Below are positions 25,231 to 34,113 of a stretch of 64,000 bases of DNA, one piece after another. The DNA comes from Enterococcus_I eurekensis. GTDB lineage: Bacteria; Bacillota; Bacilli; Lactobacillales; Enterococcaceae. The translations under genes and the position numbers were made by a program. The notes under the pieces were generated by a model, which had not been told where the DNA came from, did no database searches, and was given only the letters and a program-made list of their open reading frames with translations. Numbering within the stretch: position 1 is the first letter of the stretch; the number at the start of each line of letters is the position of its first letter. The stretch is taken from the NCBI RefSeq assembly GCF_042654605.1, contig NZ_JBHSGT010000025.1, positions 1 to 64,000 on the forward strand, written 5' to 3'.

Positions 25231-26274
25231 TTGGAGAAAAAAATTGTTGTTTTAGCGGGTGATGGTATTGGACCAGAAATTATGGCAAGTAGTATTGCTG
25301 TATTAAAAGAAGTCACCAAATCAAGTGACCTAACGTTTTCCTTTGAAGAACATGCTTTTGGTGGAGCAGGAATCGATCAAAAAAATGACCCTTTACCAGA
25401 AGAAACTTTAGCTGCTTGTCAGACAGCGGATGCGATTTTATTAGGTGCGATTGGTGGCCCTAAGTGGGATCAGGCAGCTAAAACGCCAGAGCAGGGGTTG
25501 CTGGCTTTACGCAAGGCTTTAAAGTTATTTGCCAATATTCGTCCGATTCAAGTACCGGAAGTTTTGCTTGAGCGCTCGCCGATTAAAGAGTCAATCGTAA
25601 GAGGAACCGATTTTGTGGTTGTACGAGAGTTGACGAGTGGTATTTATTTCGGTGAACCTCGTTTTTTAGGTGAAAATGAAGCCTATGACACGTGTTATTA
25701 CAATGAAACAGAAATCAGACGAATTGTTCGGCAAGCTTTTTCAATTGCTCAAGGACGTAAAAAACAAGTAATGTCTGTCGATAAAGCGAATGTTTTAGCC
25801 TCAAGTAAACTGTGGCGCAAAATTGCTGAAGAAATCGCTTTGGAATTTCCAGATTGTACGCTGACGCATCAATACGTCGATTCTGCAGCGATGAAAATCA
25901 TTCAAAATCCAAGAGAATTTGATGTGATTGTCACAGAAAATTTGTTCGGGGATGTGTTGAGCGATGAGGCATCCGTTCTCCCTGGAACATTAGGAGTCTT
26001 ACCAAGTGCGAGTTATGGCGAAAGTGGGATTGCGCTTTATGAACCGATTCATGGTTCGGCGCCCGATATTGCTGGTCAAGACATTGCGAACCCTGTTTCG
26101 ATGATTTTGTCAGCAAGTTTGATGTTACGTCAATCTTTCGGATTAGAAGCGATGGCAGAAAAAATTGAAAAAGCCTGTTTTGATACAATGGAAGCTGGAA
26201 TTTTGACGAGCGATTTAGGTGGAACGACGTCTACAAGTACTTTTACGCAAGAAGTGATTAAACGAATCAAGTGA
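25231..26274 (+). CDS. leuB: 3-isopropylmalate dehydrogenase
   Basis: NAD-dependent oxidative decarboxylation of 3-isopropylmalate. The 347-residue protein has the N-terminal GDGIGPEIM, the substrate-binding arginines in LRKALKLFANIRP and VVRELTSGIYFG, catalytic Lys/Asp region SVDKANVL and TENLFGDVLSDE, and C-terminal EPIHGSAPDIAGQDIANP. It starts with TTG directly abutting the leuA stop, with a GGGGG-type site inside leuA, implying coupled translation. Confidence 0.96.
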   Translation: MEKKIVVLAGDGIGPEIMASSIAVLKEVTKSSDLTFSFEEHAFGGAGIDQKNDPLPEETLAACQTADAILLGAIGGPKWDQAAKTPEQGLLALRKALKLFANIRPIQVPEVLLERSPIKESIVRGTDFVVVRELTSGIYFGEPRFLGENEAYDTCYYNETEIRRIVRQAFSIAQGRKKQVMSVDKANVLASSKLWRKIAEEIALEFPDCTLTHQYVDSAAMKIIQNPREFDVIVTENLFGDVLSDEASVLPGTLGVLPSASYGESGIALYEPIHGSAPDIAGQDIANPVSMILSASLMLRQSFGLEAMAEKIEKACFDTMEAGILTSDLGGTTSTSTFTQEVIKRIK

Positions 26275-26287
26275 GGAGCGAGTAATT

Positions 26288-27670
26288 ATGGGGAAAACAT
26301 TGTTTGATAAAGTCTGGGAACGTCATGTTGTATCAGGTCATGGGGAAGATGTTCAACTAATTTATATTGATTTGCAAATGATTCATGAGGTTACTTCGCC
26401 CCAAGCATTTGAAGGCTTACGAGAAGCCGGTCGTAAAGTTCGTCGACCAGATAAAACTTTTGCGACGATGGATCATAACGTGCCAACGAAAGATATTTTT
26501 ACAATTACGGATTTGGTTTCAAAAAAACAAATGGATACACTACGGGCAAACTGTGAAGAATTCAATATTACGCTTTGTGATAATGGTTCCGATCGTCAAG
26601 GAATTGTTCATATGGTAGGACCTGAGGTTGGCTTAACGCAACCAGGAAAAACGATTGTTTGTGGGGATTCGCATACCGCAACACACGGGGCCTTTGGTGC
26701 GATTGCTTTTGGAATTGGAACGAGTGAAGTAGAACACGTTTTTGCGACACAAACCCTTTGGCAAAAGAAACCCAAAAAAATGGGCGTTAAGGTGACTGGC
26801 GCATTAAAACCTGGCGTTTATGCCAAAGATATTATTTTGGCCTTAATTGCAACTTACGGTGTGGATTTCGGAGTCGGGTACGCGGTTGAATTTTTTGGGG
26901 ATACCATTCAAAGCTTAACGATGGAAGAACGCATGACGATTTGTAACATGTCGATTGAAGGTGGCGCAAAAATTGGGATGATGGCGCCAGATGAAAAAAC
27001 GTTTGAGTTTATTAAAGGTCGCGAATACGCACCCGAGCAGTTTGAGGCGGCAATTGCTGACTGGCAGACGCTTTATACCGATTCAGAAGCAGACTTTGAT
27101 AAAGTACTTACGCTTGATGCGAATACTTTAGCACCATATATTACTTGGGGAACGAATCCTGAGATGGGTGTTTCAATCGAAATGCCTTTTCCCGAAATTC
27201 AAGATCATAATGATCAACAAGCGTATGAATATATGGATTTAACACCTGGACAGCAAGCTTCTGATATTCCGATTGAATATGTCTTTATAGGTTCCTGTAC
27301 GAACGGACGCTTGTCTGACTTAGAGGAAGCTGCACGTTTTGTTAAAGGACAGAAAGTCAAAGAAGGTGTAACGGCAATTGTGGTGCCGGGTTCTCGACCG
27401 GTGCGTCACGCAGCCGAAAAAATTGGCTTAGACCAAATTTTTAAAGAAGCCGGTTTTGAATGGCGTGAGCCAGGCTGCTCGATGTGTCTGGGAATGAATC
27501 CCGATAAAGTTCCTGAATTTATTCATTGCGCGTCAACTTCGAATCGTAATTTTGTCGGTCGTCAAGGGAAGAATTCACGCACGCATTTATGCTCTCCAGC
27601 GATGGCGGCAACGGCTGCGATTCATGGGAAATTTATGGATGTCCGTGAACTTGTCAAGGAGGGGATATAA
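26288..27670 (+). CDS. leuC: 3-isopropylmalate dehydratase large subunit
   Basis: Aconitase-family subunit that isomerises 2- to 3-isopropylmalate with LeuD. The 460-residue protein holds the [4Fe-4S] ligands in IGSCTNGR and GCSMCLGMN, plus CGDSHTATHGAFGAIAFGIGTSEVEHV. ATG 26288 follows GAGGAGCG, 13 bp after leuB. Confidence 0.97.
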   Translation: MGKTLFDKVWERHVVSGHGEDVQLIYIDLQMIHEVTSPQAFEGLREAGRKVRRPDKTFATMDHNVPTKDIFTITDLVSKKQMDTLRANCEEFNITLCDNGSDRQGIVHMVGPEVGLTQPGKTIVCGDSHTATHGAFGAIAFGIGTSEVEHVFATQTLWQKKPKKMGVKVTGALKPGVYAKDIILALIATYGVDFGVGYAVEFFGDTIQSLTMEERMTICNMSIEGGAKIGMMAPDEKTFEFIKGREYAPEQFEAAIADWQTLYTDSEADFDKVLTLDANTLAPYITWGTNPEMGVSIEMPFPEIQDHNDQQAYEYMDLTPGQQASDIPIEYVFIGSCTNGRLSDLEEAARFVKGQKVKEGVTAIVVPGSRPVRHAAEKIGLDQIFKEAGFEWREPGCSMCLGMNPDKVPEFIHCASTSNRNFVGRQGKNSRTHLCSPAMAATAAIHGKFMDVRELVKEGI

Positions 27671-27671
27671 T

Positions 27672-28259
27672 ATGGAAGCTTTTACTGTATACCAAGGAAA
27701 ATCCGTACCGTTTATGAATGATAATATTGATACCGATCAAATTATTCCTAAAACATATTTAAAAAGAATTGAGAAAACCGGATTTGGTGAATTTTTATTT
27801 GATGATTGGCGTTACTTACGCGATCGTAGCCCGAATCCCGAGTTTGTTTTAAATGAACCACAGTATGCAGAAGCCACAATCTTAGTCACAGGCGATAACT
27901 TTGGTTCGGGTTCTTCTCGTGAACATGCAGCTTGGTCCTTAATGGATTATGGTTTTCGTGCAATTATTGCAGAAAGTTACAGTGATATCTTCTATATGAA
28001 TGCGGTGAAAAATGGGTTGTTACCGATTCGTTTGCCTAAAGAGGAAGTTAAGGTGTTATCGGAGTGTTCTGCAAACGAAGCGATTGAAATTGATTTAGTC
28101 AACCAAATGGTCCGCGCAAACGATCACGTCTTCTCATTTGAAATTGACCAAATGTGGAAACATCGCCTAGTGAATGGTTTAGATGAGATCGGCGAAACTT
28201 TAATAGAAGAAGAAAAAATTTCTGCTTATGAGCAAAATATTCCCAGTTACTGGCAATGA
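27672..28259 (+). CDS. leuD: 3-isopropylmalate dehydratase small subunit
   Basis: Swivel-domain subunit of isopropylmalate isomerase, 195 residues, with NIDTDQIIPKTYLKRIEKTGFG and the loop GDNFGSGSSREHAAWSL typical of LeuD. ATG 27672 follows AAGGAGGGGATATAAT, one base after the leuC stop; the longer frame starting at 27552 overlaps leuC and is rejected. It is the last gene of the operon, which lacks ilv genes here. Confidence 0.96.
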   Translation: MEAFTVYQGKSVPFMNDNIDTDQIIPKTYLKRIEKTGFGEFLFDDWRYLRDRSPNPEFVLNEPQYAEATILVTGDNFGSGSSREHAAWSLMDYGFRAIIAESYSDIFYMNAVKNGLLPIRLPKEEVKVLSECSANEAIEIDLVNQMVRANDHVFSFEIDQMWKHRLVNGLDEIGETLIEEEKISAYEQNIPSYWQ

Positions 28260-28273
28260 AAAAGCGTGTTATG

Positions 28274-28325
28274 AAAAAAAGATGGATATTTCAATAAAAT
28301 TTGATTGACGTCGGCCCATCTTTTT
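28274..28325 (+). terminator. Possible terminator after leuD
   Basis: AAAAAGATGG pairs with CCATCTTTTT over a 30-base loop. The stem overlaps the rplU promoter, so termination and initiation share DNA here; the long loop makes it a weak call. Confidence 0.4.
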
Positions 28326-28333
28326 GCTAGAAT
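28305..28333 (+). promoter_or_regulatory. rplU promoter
   Basis: TTGACG (28305-28310), 17-bp spacer, TAGAAT (28328-28333). Confidence 0.75.
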
Positions 28334-28339
28334 TGGATT

Positions 28340-28433
28340 GTTGTAATTGTGAGCACCACAACTACAACCGCACAGAATAAGTATTAAGTACGAAAGTCAC
28401 TTAGGATGGCGAGTCTAAGTCTAAATATGAGGA
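28340..28433 (+). promoter_or_regulatory. Probable ribosomal protein L21 leader RNA
   Basis: About 100 nt of untranslated leader with GAGCACCACAAC, then pairs such as ACTTAG/CTAAGT around 28397-28421, just before the rplU ribosome site. Position and gene order match the L21 leader structure found upstream of rplU in Firmicutes; the fold was judged by eye only. Confidence 0.5.
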
Positions 28434-28446
28434 GGTGCTTCAGAGC

Positions 28447-28755
28447 ATGTACGCAATTATCAAAACTGGTGGTAAACAAGTCAAAGTTGAATTAGGTCAA
28501 GCAATTTACGTTGAGAAATTAAACGTAGAAGCAGGCGAAAAAGTGACTTTTGATGAAGTTATTTTAGTAGGTGGAGAAACAACTAAAGTAGGTGCGCCAA
28601 CATTGGCAGGTGCAACTGTTGAGGGAACTGTTGAAAAACACGGTAAACAAAAGAAAGTTGTAACTTACAAATACAAACCTAAAAAAGGTTCTCACCGTAA
28701 ACAAGGTCACCGTCAACCGTATACAAAAGTAATTATTGATGCAATCAATGCATAA
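28447..28755 (+). CDS. rplU: 50S ribosomal protein L21
   Basis: The 102-residue L21 with MYAIIKTGGKQ at the start and KPKKGSHRKQGHRQPYTKV near the C-terminus. ATG 28447 is nine bases after GAGGAGGTG; the in-frame GTG at 28435 is inside that site. First gene of rplU-prp-rpmA, the conserved Firmicutes order. Confidence 0.97.
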   Translation: MYAIIKTGGKQVKVELGQAIYVEKLNVEAGEKVTFDEVILVGGETTKVGAPTLAGATVEGTVEKHGKQKKVVTYKYKPKKGSHRKQGHRQPYTKVIIDAINA

Positions 28756-28779
28756 TAAGAAAAGTAAGGAAAAGCTATT

Positions 28780-29130
28780 ATGATTAAGGGATTATTTAAA
28801 CGCAATGACTCAGGAAGAATCAAATCATTTGAATTAACTGGTCATGCGAATGCAGGAGAATATGGCAGTGATATCGTTTGTGCTGCAGTTTCTGCTTTAG
28901 CAATTAGTGCTGTCAATGGTATTGATTCTTTAGCTGGAGTGAAGCCATTGATTGAGTCGAATGAAAGCGAAGGCGGACAACTTTATGTTGAAATCCCAAG
29001 CCATCATTCACTAACTCAAGAACAAACAAATATTACACAAATTTTATTAGAAAATTTGTTGCTTGGACTCCAATCTGTCCAATCAGAACATAGCGATTCA
29101 ATCGAAGTACAAACACTAACGAAACAATAG
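28780..29130 (+). CDS. prp: Ribosomal-processing cysteine protease Prp
   Basis: Cysteine protease that removes the N-terminal extension of ribosomal protein L27 in Firmicutes. The 116-residue protein has the catalytic dyad His22 (in TGHANAGEYG) and Cys34 (in SDIVCAAVSALA). It lies between rplU and rpmA, whose product here carries the cleavable extension, so enzyme and substrate are cotranscribed. Confidence 0.95.
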   Translation: MIKGLFKRNDSGRIKSFELTGHANAGEYGSDIVCAAVSALAISAVNGIDSLAGVKPLIESNESEGGQLYVEIPSHHSLTQEQTNITQILLENLLLGLQSVQSEHSDSIEVQTLTKQ

Positions 29131-29142
29131 GAGGTGCATCTC

Positions 29143-29436
29143 ATGTTGATGAAAATGAATTTACAATTCTTCGCTACAAAAAAAGGTGGAGGTTCTACAT
29201 CTAACGGTCGTGACTCACAATCAAAACGTTTAGGCGCTAAACGTGCTGACGGTCAAACTGTTACTGGAGGATCAATCCTTTACCGCCAACGTGGTACGAA
29301 AATTTACCCAGGCGCGAACGTAGGAATTGGTGGAGACGATACATTATTTGCTAAAGTTGATGGCGTAGTACGTTTTGAACGTAAAGGCCGCGACAAAAAA
29401 CAAGTATCAGTTTACCCAGTAGCTCAAGAAGCTTAA
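29143..29436 (+). CDS. rpmA: 50S ribosomal protein L27 with cleavable N-terminal extension
   Basis: L27 of 97 residues as translated. The N-terminus MLMKMNLQFFA is the extension cut by Prp after FFA, leaving TKKGGGSTSNGRDS as the mature start near the peptidyl transferase centre. ATG 29143 lies six bases after AGGAGGTG; ATGs at 29149 and 29155 are less well spaced. Followed by a strong terminator. Confidence 0.96.
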   Translation: MLMKMNLQFFATKKGGGSTSNGRDSQSKRLGAKRADGQTVTGGSILYRQRGTKIYPGANVGIGGDDTLFAKVDGVVRFERKGRDKKQVSVYPVAQEA

Positions 29437-29446
29437 GAATTTACTG

Positions 29447-29484
29447 CTCGAAATCCTTGATATGATAGGATTTCGAGTTTTTTT
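29447..29484 (+). terminator. Terminator after rpmA
   Basis: Perfect 11-bp stem CTCGAAATCCT/AGGATTTCGAG, 9-base loop, seven T residues. Confidence 0.95.
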
Positions 29485-29623
29485 ATGTTTTGAAAAATAA
29501 CTGTGAAATGAATGGTCTTATTTTGGTGATTGAGTTTAAAATAGCAATATTTAAAATTTATCGTTATAATTAAGAATATAGTAAGCTAGTATGTTGGATG
29601 AATGCACAGAGAGGAGTGTTTAA

Positions 29624-32419
29624 TTGAGTACAAGAAAGAAATTAATCTATGCGTACGTTGTTGAACAATTACTAATTGACAACAGTCGCTCTCTCACAAC
29701 AAAAGAAATCTCAGAAAGTTTATCCTTGCAACGCTCGAATGTGAGTAAAGATCTAAATGCGCTTGTTCGAGAAGGCAAATTAGCAAAAACAAACGGACGA
29801 CCAGTCGAATATTTTATTGAGGAAATGATTGTTGAAGAGGCGATTGAGCAAACTTTACTACCTGAAGAAGTTGAGACACAAGAATTACCTGCGGTTGTAA
29901 ATGATCAACGCGATATTTTTGAGGACCTAATTGGAAGTCATAACAGTTTAAAAAATGCAGTGGAACAGGCGAAAGCTGCTATTTTATATCCTCCTAAAGG
30001 CTTGAATTGTTTAATTACTGGTCCAACAGGCTCTGGTAAAACGTATTTTGCTCATATGATGTTTCAATATGCGCAAGAAAATCAATTCATTCAAGAAGAA
30101 AAAGAATTGGTCGTTTTTAACTGTGCGGACTATGCTCATAATCCGCAACTTTTAATGAGTCATTTATTTGGTTACGTTGAAGGGGCTTTTACTGGGGCTG
30201 AGCATGAAAAAGAAGGACTAATGGATCAAGCAGATGGTGGGATTTTATTTTTAGATGAAATTCATCGCTTGCCACCAGAAGGTCAAGAAATGATTTTTTA
30301 TTTTATGGACCATGGCGTCTATAATCGGTTAGGTGAAATTGGTAAAAATCACCATGCCAATGTCCGGATTATTGGAGCGACAACTGAAAATCCGAGTTCC
30401 ACATTATTAGATACTTTTTTACGTCGAATTCCGATTCATATTCAGTTGCCCTCTTTTGAACAGCGTAGTCCACAAGAAAAAATTGATTTTATTCATTTAA
30501 TGGTTGCGCAAGAAGCTAGCCGAATTCAACGTCGGATCTCATTAACAGAAGATGTGATTAAAGCGTTAATTGGGAGTGTAACTTTTGGAAATATTGGGCA
30601 ATTAAAATCAAGCGTTCAACTTGTTTGTGCGCGTGGCTTTTTAAATCATATGCATCGCGAACAAATTGATTTGTCGATTAATGATTTACCAGAAGGCATA
30701 CGTTCGGGGTTAGATACTTTAACTAGTCGTAGAGAGTTATCAATGGGTTTATCGAATTATTTGCCTAAAAAGATGATTGTTGATCCAAATCAGCAAATCA
30801 ATAGTCGTTATCGTGACCAATATGAACTGCCGTATAATTTGTATGACATTATTGGTGATAAAGCGGCGTTACTTAAATCAGATGGGATTGACCAAGAGGC
30901 GATTAATCATTTTATTTCCACGGATATTAATGTTCATTTGCAATCATTTTATCGCGATCATGGCTTTTCTTTTTCGACTTCCAATAAGTTAAGTGAGTTT
31001 GTTGATGAGAAAGTCATCGAAGTGACCAATTTAATTTATCGTCATGTTGAATCGTATATTCCAACAGAAAATCGCCAAAACTTCATTTATGGAATGAGTT
31101 TGCATATTGGTGCCTTTTTAAAGAAATTTGCTATCGGTGAAACAAGAGCGATTAATAATAATATTCGGGCGATGGTAGCAGACTATCCAGTTGAATTTGA
31201 ATTGGCCCACGAAATTCACCAAATGATTGCGAATTTTTTTGGTATTGAGATTCCAGAAGATGAAAAGTATTATTTAGCCGCCTTATTGATTTCACTACGT
31301 TATAACCCAAGTGAAGGAGAGGTCGGGATCGTTGTTGCGGCTCACGGTAACAGTACCGCTTCAAGCATGGCTGCGGTCGCTCGTCAGTTACTTGGAATTC
31401 AACAACCTTTGGCAGTTGATATGCCTTTAGATATGTCTCCGAAAGTCGCTTATGAAAAAATCAAAACCAAGATTAGCCAAGCGAATAGAGGGAGCGGTGT
31501 TTTATTATTAGTTGATATGGGATCGCTAGCGAATTTTAATGAAAAACTAAAAATAGAAACAGGGATTCCTTTACGCACGTTAGATATGGTCACCACACCG
31601 ATTGTTTTAGAAGCGGCTAGAAAGGCCGAAACGTTGGGAACGACACTTGATACTTTAGTTGAATCGTTAAAAGAATTCACAGGTTATAGTACGCTCCAAG
31701 AAACACTCGAACCAGAAGTGAATGAGAGCTCTATAGAAGAATTACCTTTAGTGATTTTAGCGATTTGTGCTTCCGGTGAGGGGACGGCTCAACACTTAAA
31801 ACAAATGATTGAAAAAACACTGACTGAAAATCAAATTGATTCGGTTGCGGTCATCACGGAGTCGGTCGTTGATGTCCAACAGCGGTTGCCTGAAATTCAA
31901 TCGACTTATCAATTGATTGCGATAACAGGAATTTTAGATCCGAAAATAGGGGTGCCTTATTTATCATTGGAACAATTATTAGATTCTGATTTATCTGAAT
32001 TGTTGATGGAGTTATTATTAGGTGAGGATTTTGTTGAAAAAGCGCCTAATATTGGTTATCAGGAACAAAGGAAAGTCTGTCTAACCTATTTGGAAGAAGC
32101 TGTGACTTTTTTAAATCCTTCTAAAGTGATGGATCCATTGTGGGAATTAGTTGAAACCTTATGTAAAGAATGGTATACGTCTGAAAAAGACGAAAAAGTT
32201 CGAATCAATTTTGTTTTGCATTTAGCCAGCATGATGGAACGAATTTTACTTGGCCAACCATTGGAAGGATCAAAAGAAGAAGAGTCCGTCTTTTTAGAAC
32301 ATGAGAAACGGAGCTTTTTAGACAATACACTGGTATCAATTGAAGAACCTTTTCGTCTAAAGATACCCATAATCGAAAAATATTATATCTTAATGATGCT
32401 AGATAATGGTCAAAAATAA
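29624..32419 (+). CDS. manR: Sigma-54-dependent PTS regulator, LevR/ManR family
   Basis: Activator for sigma-54 RNA polymerase at mannose-class PTS operons. The 931-residue protein has an N-terminal winged HTH (about 1-65) and an AAA+ domain with Walker A GPTGSGKT (133-140), the sigma-54 contact loop GAFTGA (187-192) and Walker B GGILFLDE (205-212). Then follow PRD1 (about 455-565), an EIIA-Man-like domain with His near 575 (AAHGNSTA), an EIIB-like segment and a C-terminal PRD2. These are phosphorylated by HPr and PTS enzymes to tune activity. The start is TTG 29624 after GAGGAGTG. The target is evidently the downstream operon with its -24/-12 promoter. Confidence 0.93.
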   Translation: MSTRKKLIYAYVVEQLLIDNSRSLTTKEISESLSLQRSNVSKDLNALVREGKLAKTNGRPVEYFIEEMIVEEAIEQTLLPEEVETQELPAVVNDQRDIFEDLIGSHNSLKNAVEQAKAAILYPPKGLNCLITGPTGSGKTYFAHMMFQYAQENQFIQEEKELVVFNCADYAHNPQLLMSHLFGYVEGAFTGAEHEKEGLMDQADGGILFLDEIHRLPPEGQEMIFYFMDHGVYNRLGEIGKNHHANVRIIGATTENPSSTLLDTFLRRIPIHIQLPSFEQRSPQEKIDFIHLMVAQEASRIQRRISLTEDVIKALIGSVTFGNIGQLKSSVQLVCARGFLNHMHREQIDLSINDLPEGIRSGLDTLTSRRELSMGLSNYLPKKMIVDPNQQINSRYRDQYELPYNLYDIIGDKAALLKSDGIDQEAINHFISTDINVHLQSFYRDHGFSFSTSNKLSEFVDEKVIEVTNLIYRHVESYIPTENRQNFIYGMSLHIGAFLKKFAIGETRAINNNIRAMVADYPVEFELAHEIHQMIANFFGIEIPEDEKYYLAALLISLRYNPSEGEVGIVVAAHGNSTASSMAAVARQLLGIQQPLAVDMPLDMSPKVAYEKIKTKISQANRGSGVLLLVDMGSLANFNEKLKIETGIPLRTLDMVTTPIVLEAARKAETLGTTLDTLVESLKEFTGYSTLQETLEPEVNESSIEELPLVILAICASGEGTAQHLKQMIEKTLTENQIDSVAVITESVVDVQQRLPEIQSTYQLIAITGILDPKIGVPYLSLEQLLDSDLSELLMELLLGEDFVEKAPNIGYQEQRKVCLTYLEEAVTFLNPSKVMDPLWELVETLCKEWYTSEKDEKVRINFVLHLASMMERILLGQPLEGSKEEESVFLEHEKRSFLDNTLVSIEEPFRLKIPIIEKYYILMMLDNGQK

Positions 32420-32420
32420 G

Positions 32421-32467
32421 AAACTATACACTAAAAAATGATTTAACGTTTTAGTGTATAGTTTTTT
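32421..32467 (+). terminator. Terminator after manR
   Basis: Perfect 16-bp stem AAACTATACACTAAAA/TTTTAGTGTATAGTTT with a 12-base loop and further T residues. It separates manR from the PTS operon. Confidence 0.95.
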
Positions 32468-32508
32468 ATTCGAAAAAGAGGTTAAATACAATAGTGTATC
32501 AATAAAAG

Positions 32509-32525
32509 TTGGCACGGAACTTGCT
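32509..32525 (+). promoter_or_regulatory. Sigma-54 promoter of the mannose PTS operon
   Basis: TTGGCACGGAACTTGCT matches the -24/-12 consensus TTGGCAC-N5-TTGCT exactly, with GG and GC ten bases apart. It lies 60 bp before the first PTS gene and 90 bp after the ManR-type activator gene. Confidence 0.95.
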
Positions 32526-32585
32526 TCTAATTACTATAGGAACTCTTGGAAGGAGGATAGTGTATTAAACAGAGGAGGAGAGGTA

Positions 32586-33071
32586 TTGAATATTCAGTTA
32601 GCACGGATAGATGATCGATTGATTCATGGACAAGTCGCTACGGCTTGGACGAAAGAAACAGGTGTGAATCGAATTATTGTCGTTAGTGATGAAGTAGCAA
32701 AGGATCCTCTTCGAAAGTTTATGTTGCAGGAAGCGGCTCCCCCGGGAGTTAAGGCAAATGTGGTCACTGTTGGAAAATTATTATCTATTTATCAAAGCGC
32801 ATTATTTAAAGAAGAAAAGATCATGCTTTTATTTACGAATCCACAGGACGTTGTTGTGTTAATTCAAGGAGGGATGAAAATCTCGACAATCAACATAGGC
32901 GGTATGCATTTTATGACTGGGAAAAAAATGATAACCAATTTTGTTTCCGTCAATGATGCAGATGTGATGGCTTTTCGATATCTCAATCATCGAGGGATAA
33001 CGCTCGAAGTGCGAAAAGTACCATCTGATCGAAAAATTTTTTTAATGGATCTATTAAAAAAATACAAGTAA
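32586..33071 (+). CDS. Stand-alone PTS EIIB, mannose/fructose/sorbose family
   Basis: Single EIIB domain of 161 residues with the phosphorylated histidine His14 in RLIHGQVATAW. It closely resembles the EIIB part of the next gene but shares the operon with it, so the operon encodes two EIIB domains. The start is TTG 32586 after GAGGAGGAGAGG; an in-frame stretch reaching back to 32454 crosses the sigma-54 promoter and is not credible. It is the first gene after the -24/-12 promoter. It could phosphorylate ManR or pass phosphate to another substrate; the role is unproven. Confidence 0.88.
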   Translation: MNIQLARIDDRLIHGQVATAWTKETGVNRIIVVSDEVAKDPLRKFMLQEAAPPGVKANVVTVGKLLSIYQSALFKEEKIMLLFTNPQDVVVLIQGGMKISTINIGGMHFMTGKKMITNFVSVNDADVMAFRYLNHRGITLEVRKVPSDRKIFLMDLLKKYK

Positions 33072-33104
33072 GCAAAAAAATTAGTAAAATTAGGAGGTAA
33101 GATA

Positions 33105-34088
33105 ATGGTAGGTATTATCCTCGCAAGTCATGGAGAATTTGCCAATGGTTTAATGCAATCAGGCGCAATGATTTTTGGAGAGCAGCCAAACGTTGCAGCT
33201 TGTGTATTGCAACCAAGCGAAGGACCAGACGATATTAAAGCAAAAATGCAAGCAGCGATTGAATCCTTTGATGATCAATCAGAAATTCTATTTCTAGTTG
33301 ATTTATGGGGTGGAACACCATTCAATCAGGCAAATAGTTTATTTGAAATGAACAAAGAAAAATGGGCAATTGTCTCAGGTATGAATTTACCAATGTTAAT
33401 TGAAGCATATGCAGCTCGTCTTTCAATGGACAAAGCACACGATGTGGCAGCAGCGATTATTGGAACTGCTAAAGAAGGCGTGAAAGTAAAACCAGAAGAA
33501 CTGGAACCAGAAGCGCCTGTAGCTGCTGTTTTAGAAGCGGTGGAACATCGAGGTGGTATTCCAGAAGGTACGGTTTTAGGAAATGGTGAGATTGACATTG
33601 TTTTAGCGCGTGTTGATTCTCGTTTATTACACGGACAAGTGGCGACTGCTTGGACAAAAGCAACGAATCCTACACGAATTATTATTGTATCTGATAATGT
33701 TGCTAAGGATGAAATGCGCCGCAAGTTAATTGAACAAGCTGCACCTCCAGGGGTAAAAGCGAATGTGGTGCCAATCGATAAAATGATTGAAGTTGCAAAA
33801 GACCCACGTTTTGGTGCAACAAGAGCGTTATTATTATTTGAAAACCCGCAAGATGTTTTACGTGCCGTTGAAGGTGGCGTAAAGATTAAAGAAGTCAACG
33901 TTGGTTCTTTAGCGCACTCAACAGGTAAAGTTGTAGTAAGTAAAGTATTATCAATGGGCAATGAAGAAGTTGCCGCTTTTGAGAAATTGAAAGAAAAAGG
34001 CTTATCGTTTGATGTACGTAAAGTACCGAATGATTCTAAAGATAATATGGATGAATTGATTAAAAAAGCAAAACGAGAATTAGCATAA
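33105..34088 (+). CDS. manX: Mannose PTS EIIAB component
   Basis: Fused cytoplasmic EIIA and EIIB of the mannose-family PTS, 327 residues. EIIA (1-127) carries His9 in ASHGEFANG; an alanine/proline/glutamate-rich linker (about 128-160) leads to EIIB (163-327) with His176 in RLLHGQVATAW. It receives phosphate from HPr and passes it to the sugar bound by EIICD. ATG 33105 follows AGGAGG. In related bacteria this system is the main glucose/mannose carrier and a class IIa bacteriocin receptor. Confidence 0.95.
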   Translation: MVGIILASHGEFANGLMQSGAMIFGEQPNVAACVLQPSEGPDDIKAKMQAAIESFDDQSEILFLVDLWGGTPFNQANSLFEMNKEKWAIVSGMNLPMLIEAYAARLSMDKAHDVAAAIIGTAKEGVKVKPEELEPEAPVAAVLEAVEHRGGIPEGTVLGNGEIDIVLARVDSRLLHGQVATAWTKATNPTRIIIVSDNVAKDEMRRKLIEQAAPPGVKANVVPIDKMIEVAKDPRFGATRALLLFENPQDVLRAVEGGVKIKEVNVGSLAHSTGKVVVSKVLSMGNEEVAAFEKLKEKGLSFDVRKVPNDSKDNMDELIKKAKRELA

Positions 34089-34113
34089 TTATAAGAAAAC
34101 AAGGAGGTATATT

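Noticed and set aside
33326..34102. A 258-codon open frame on the minus strand.
   Set aside because: It is antisense to manX, whose codon use leaves the opposite strand open; its composition is unlike a real protein and it has no start signals.
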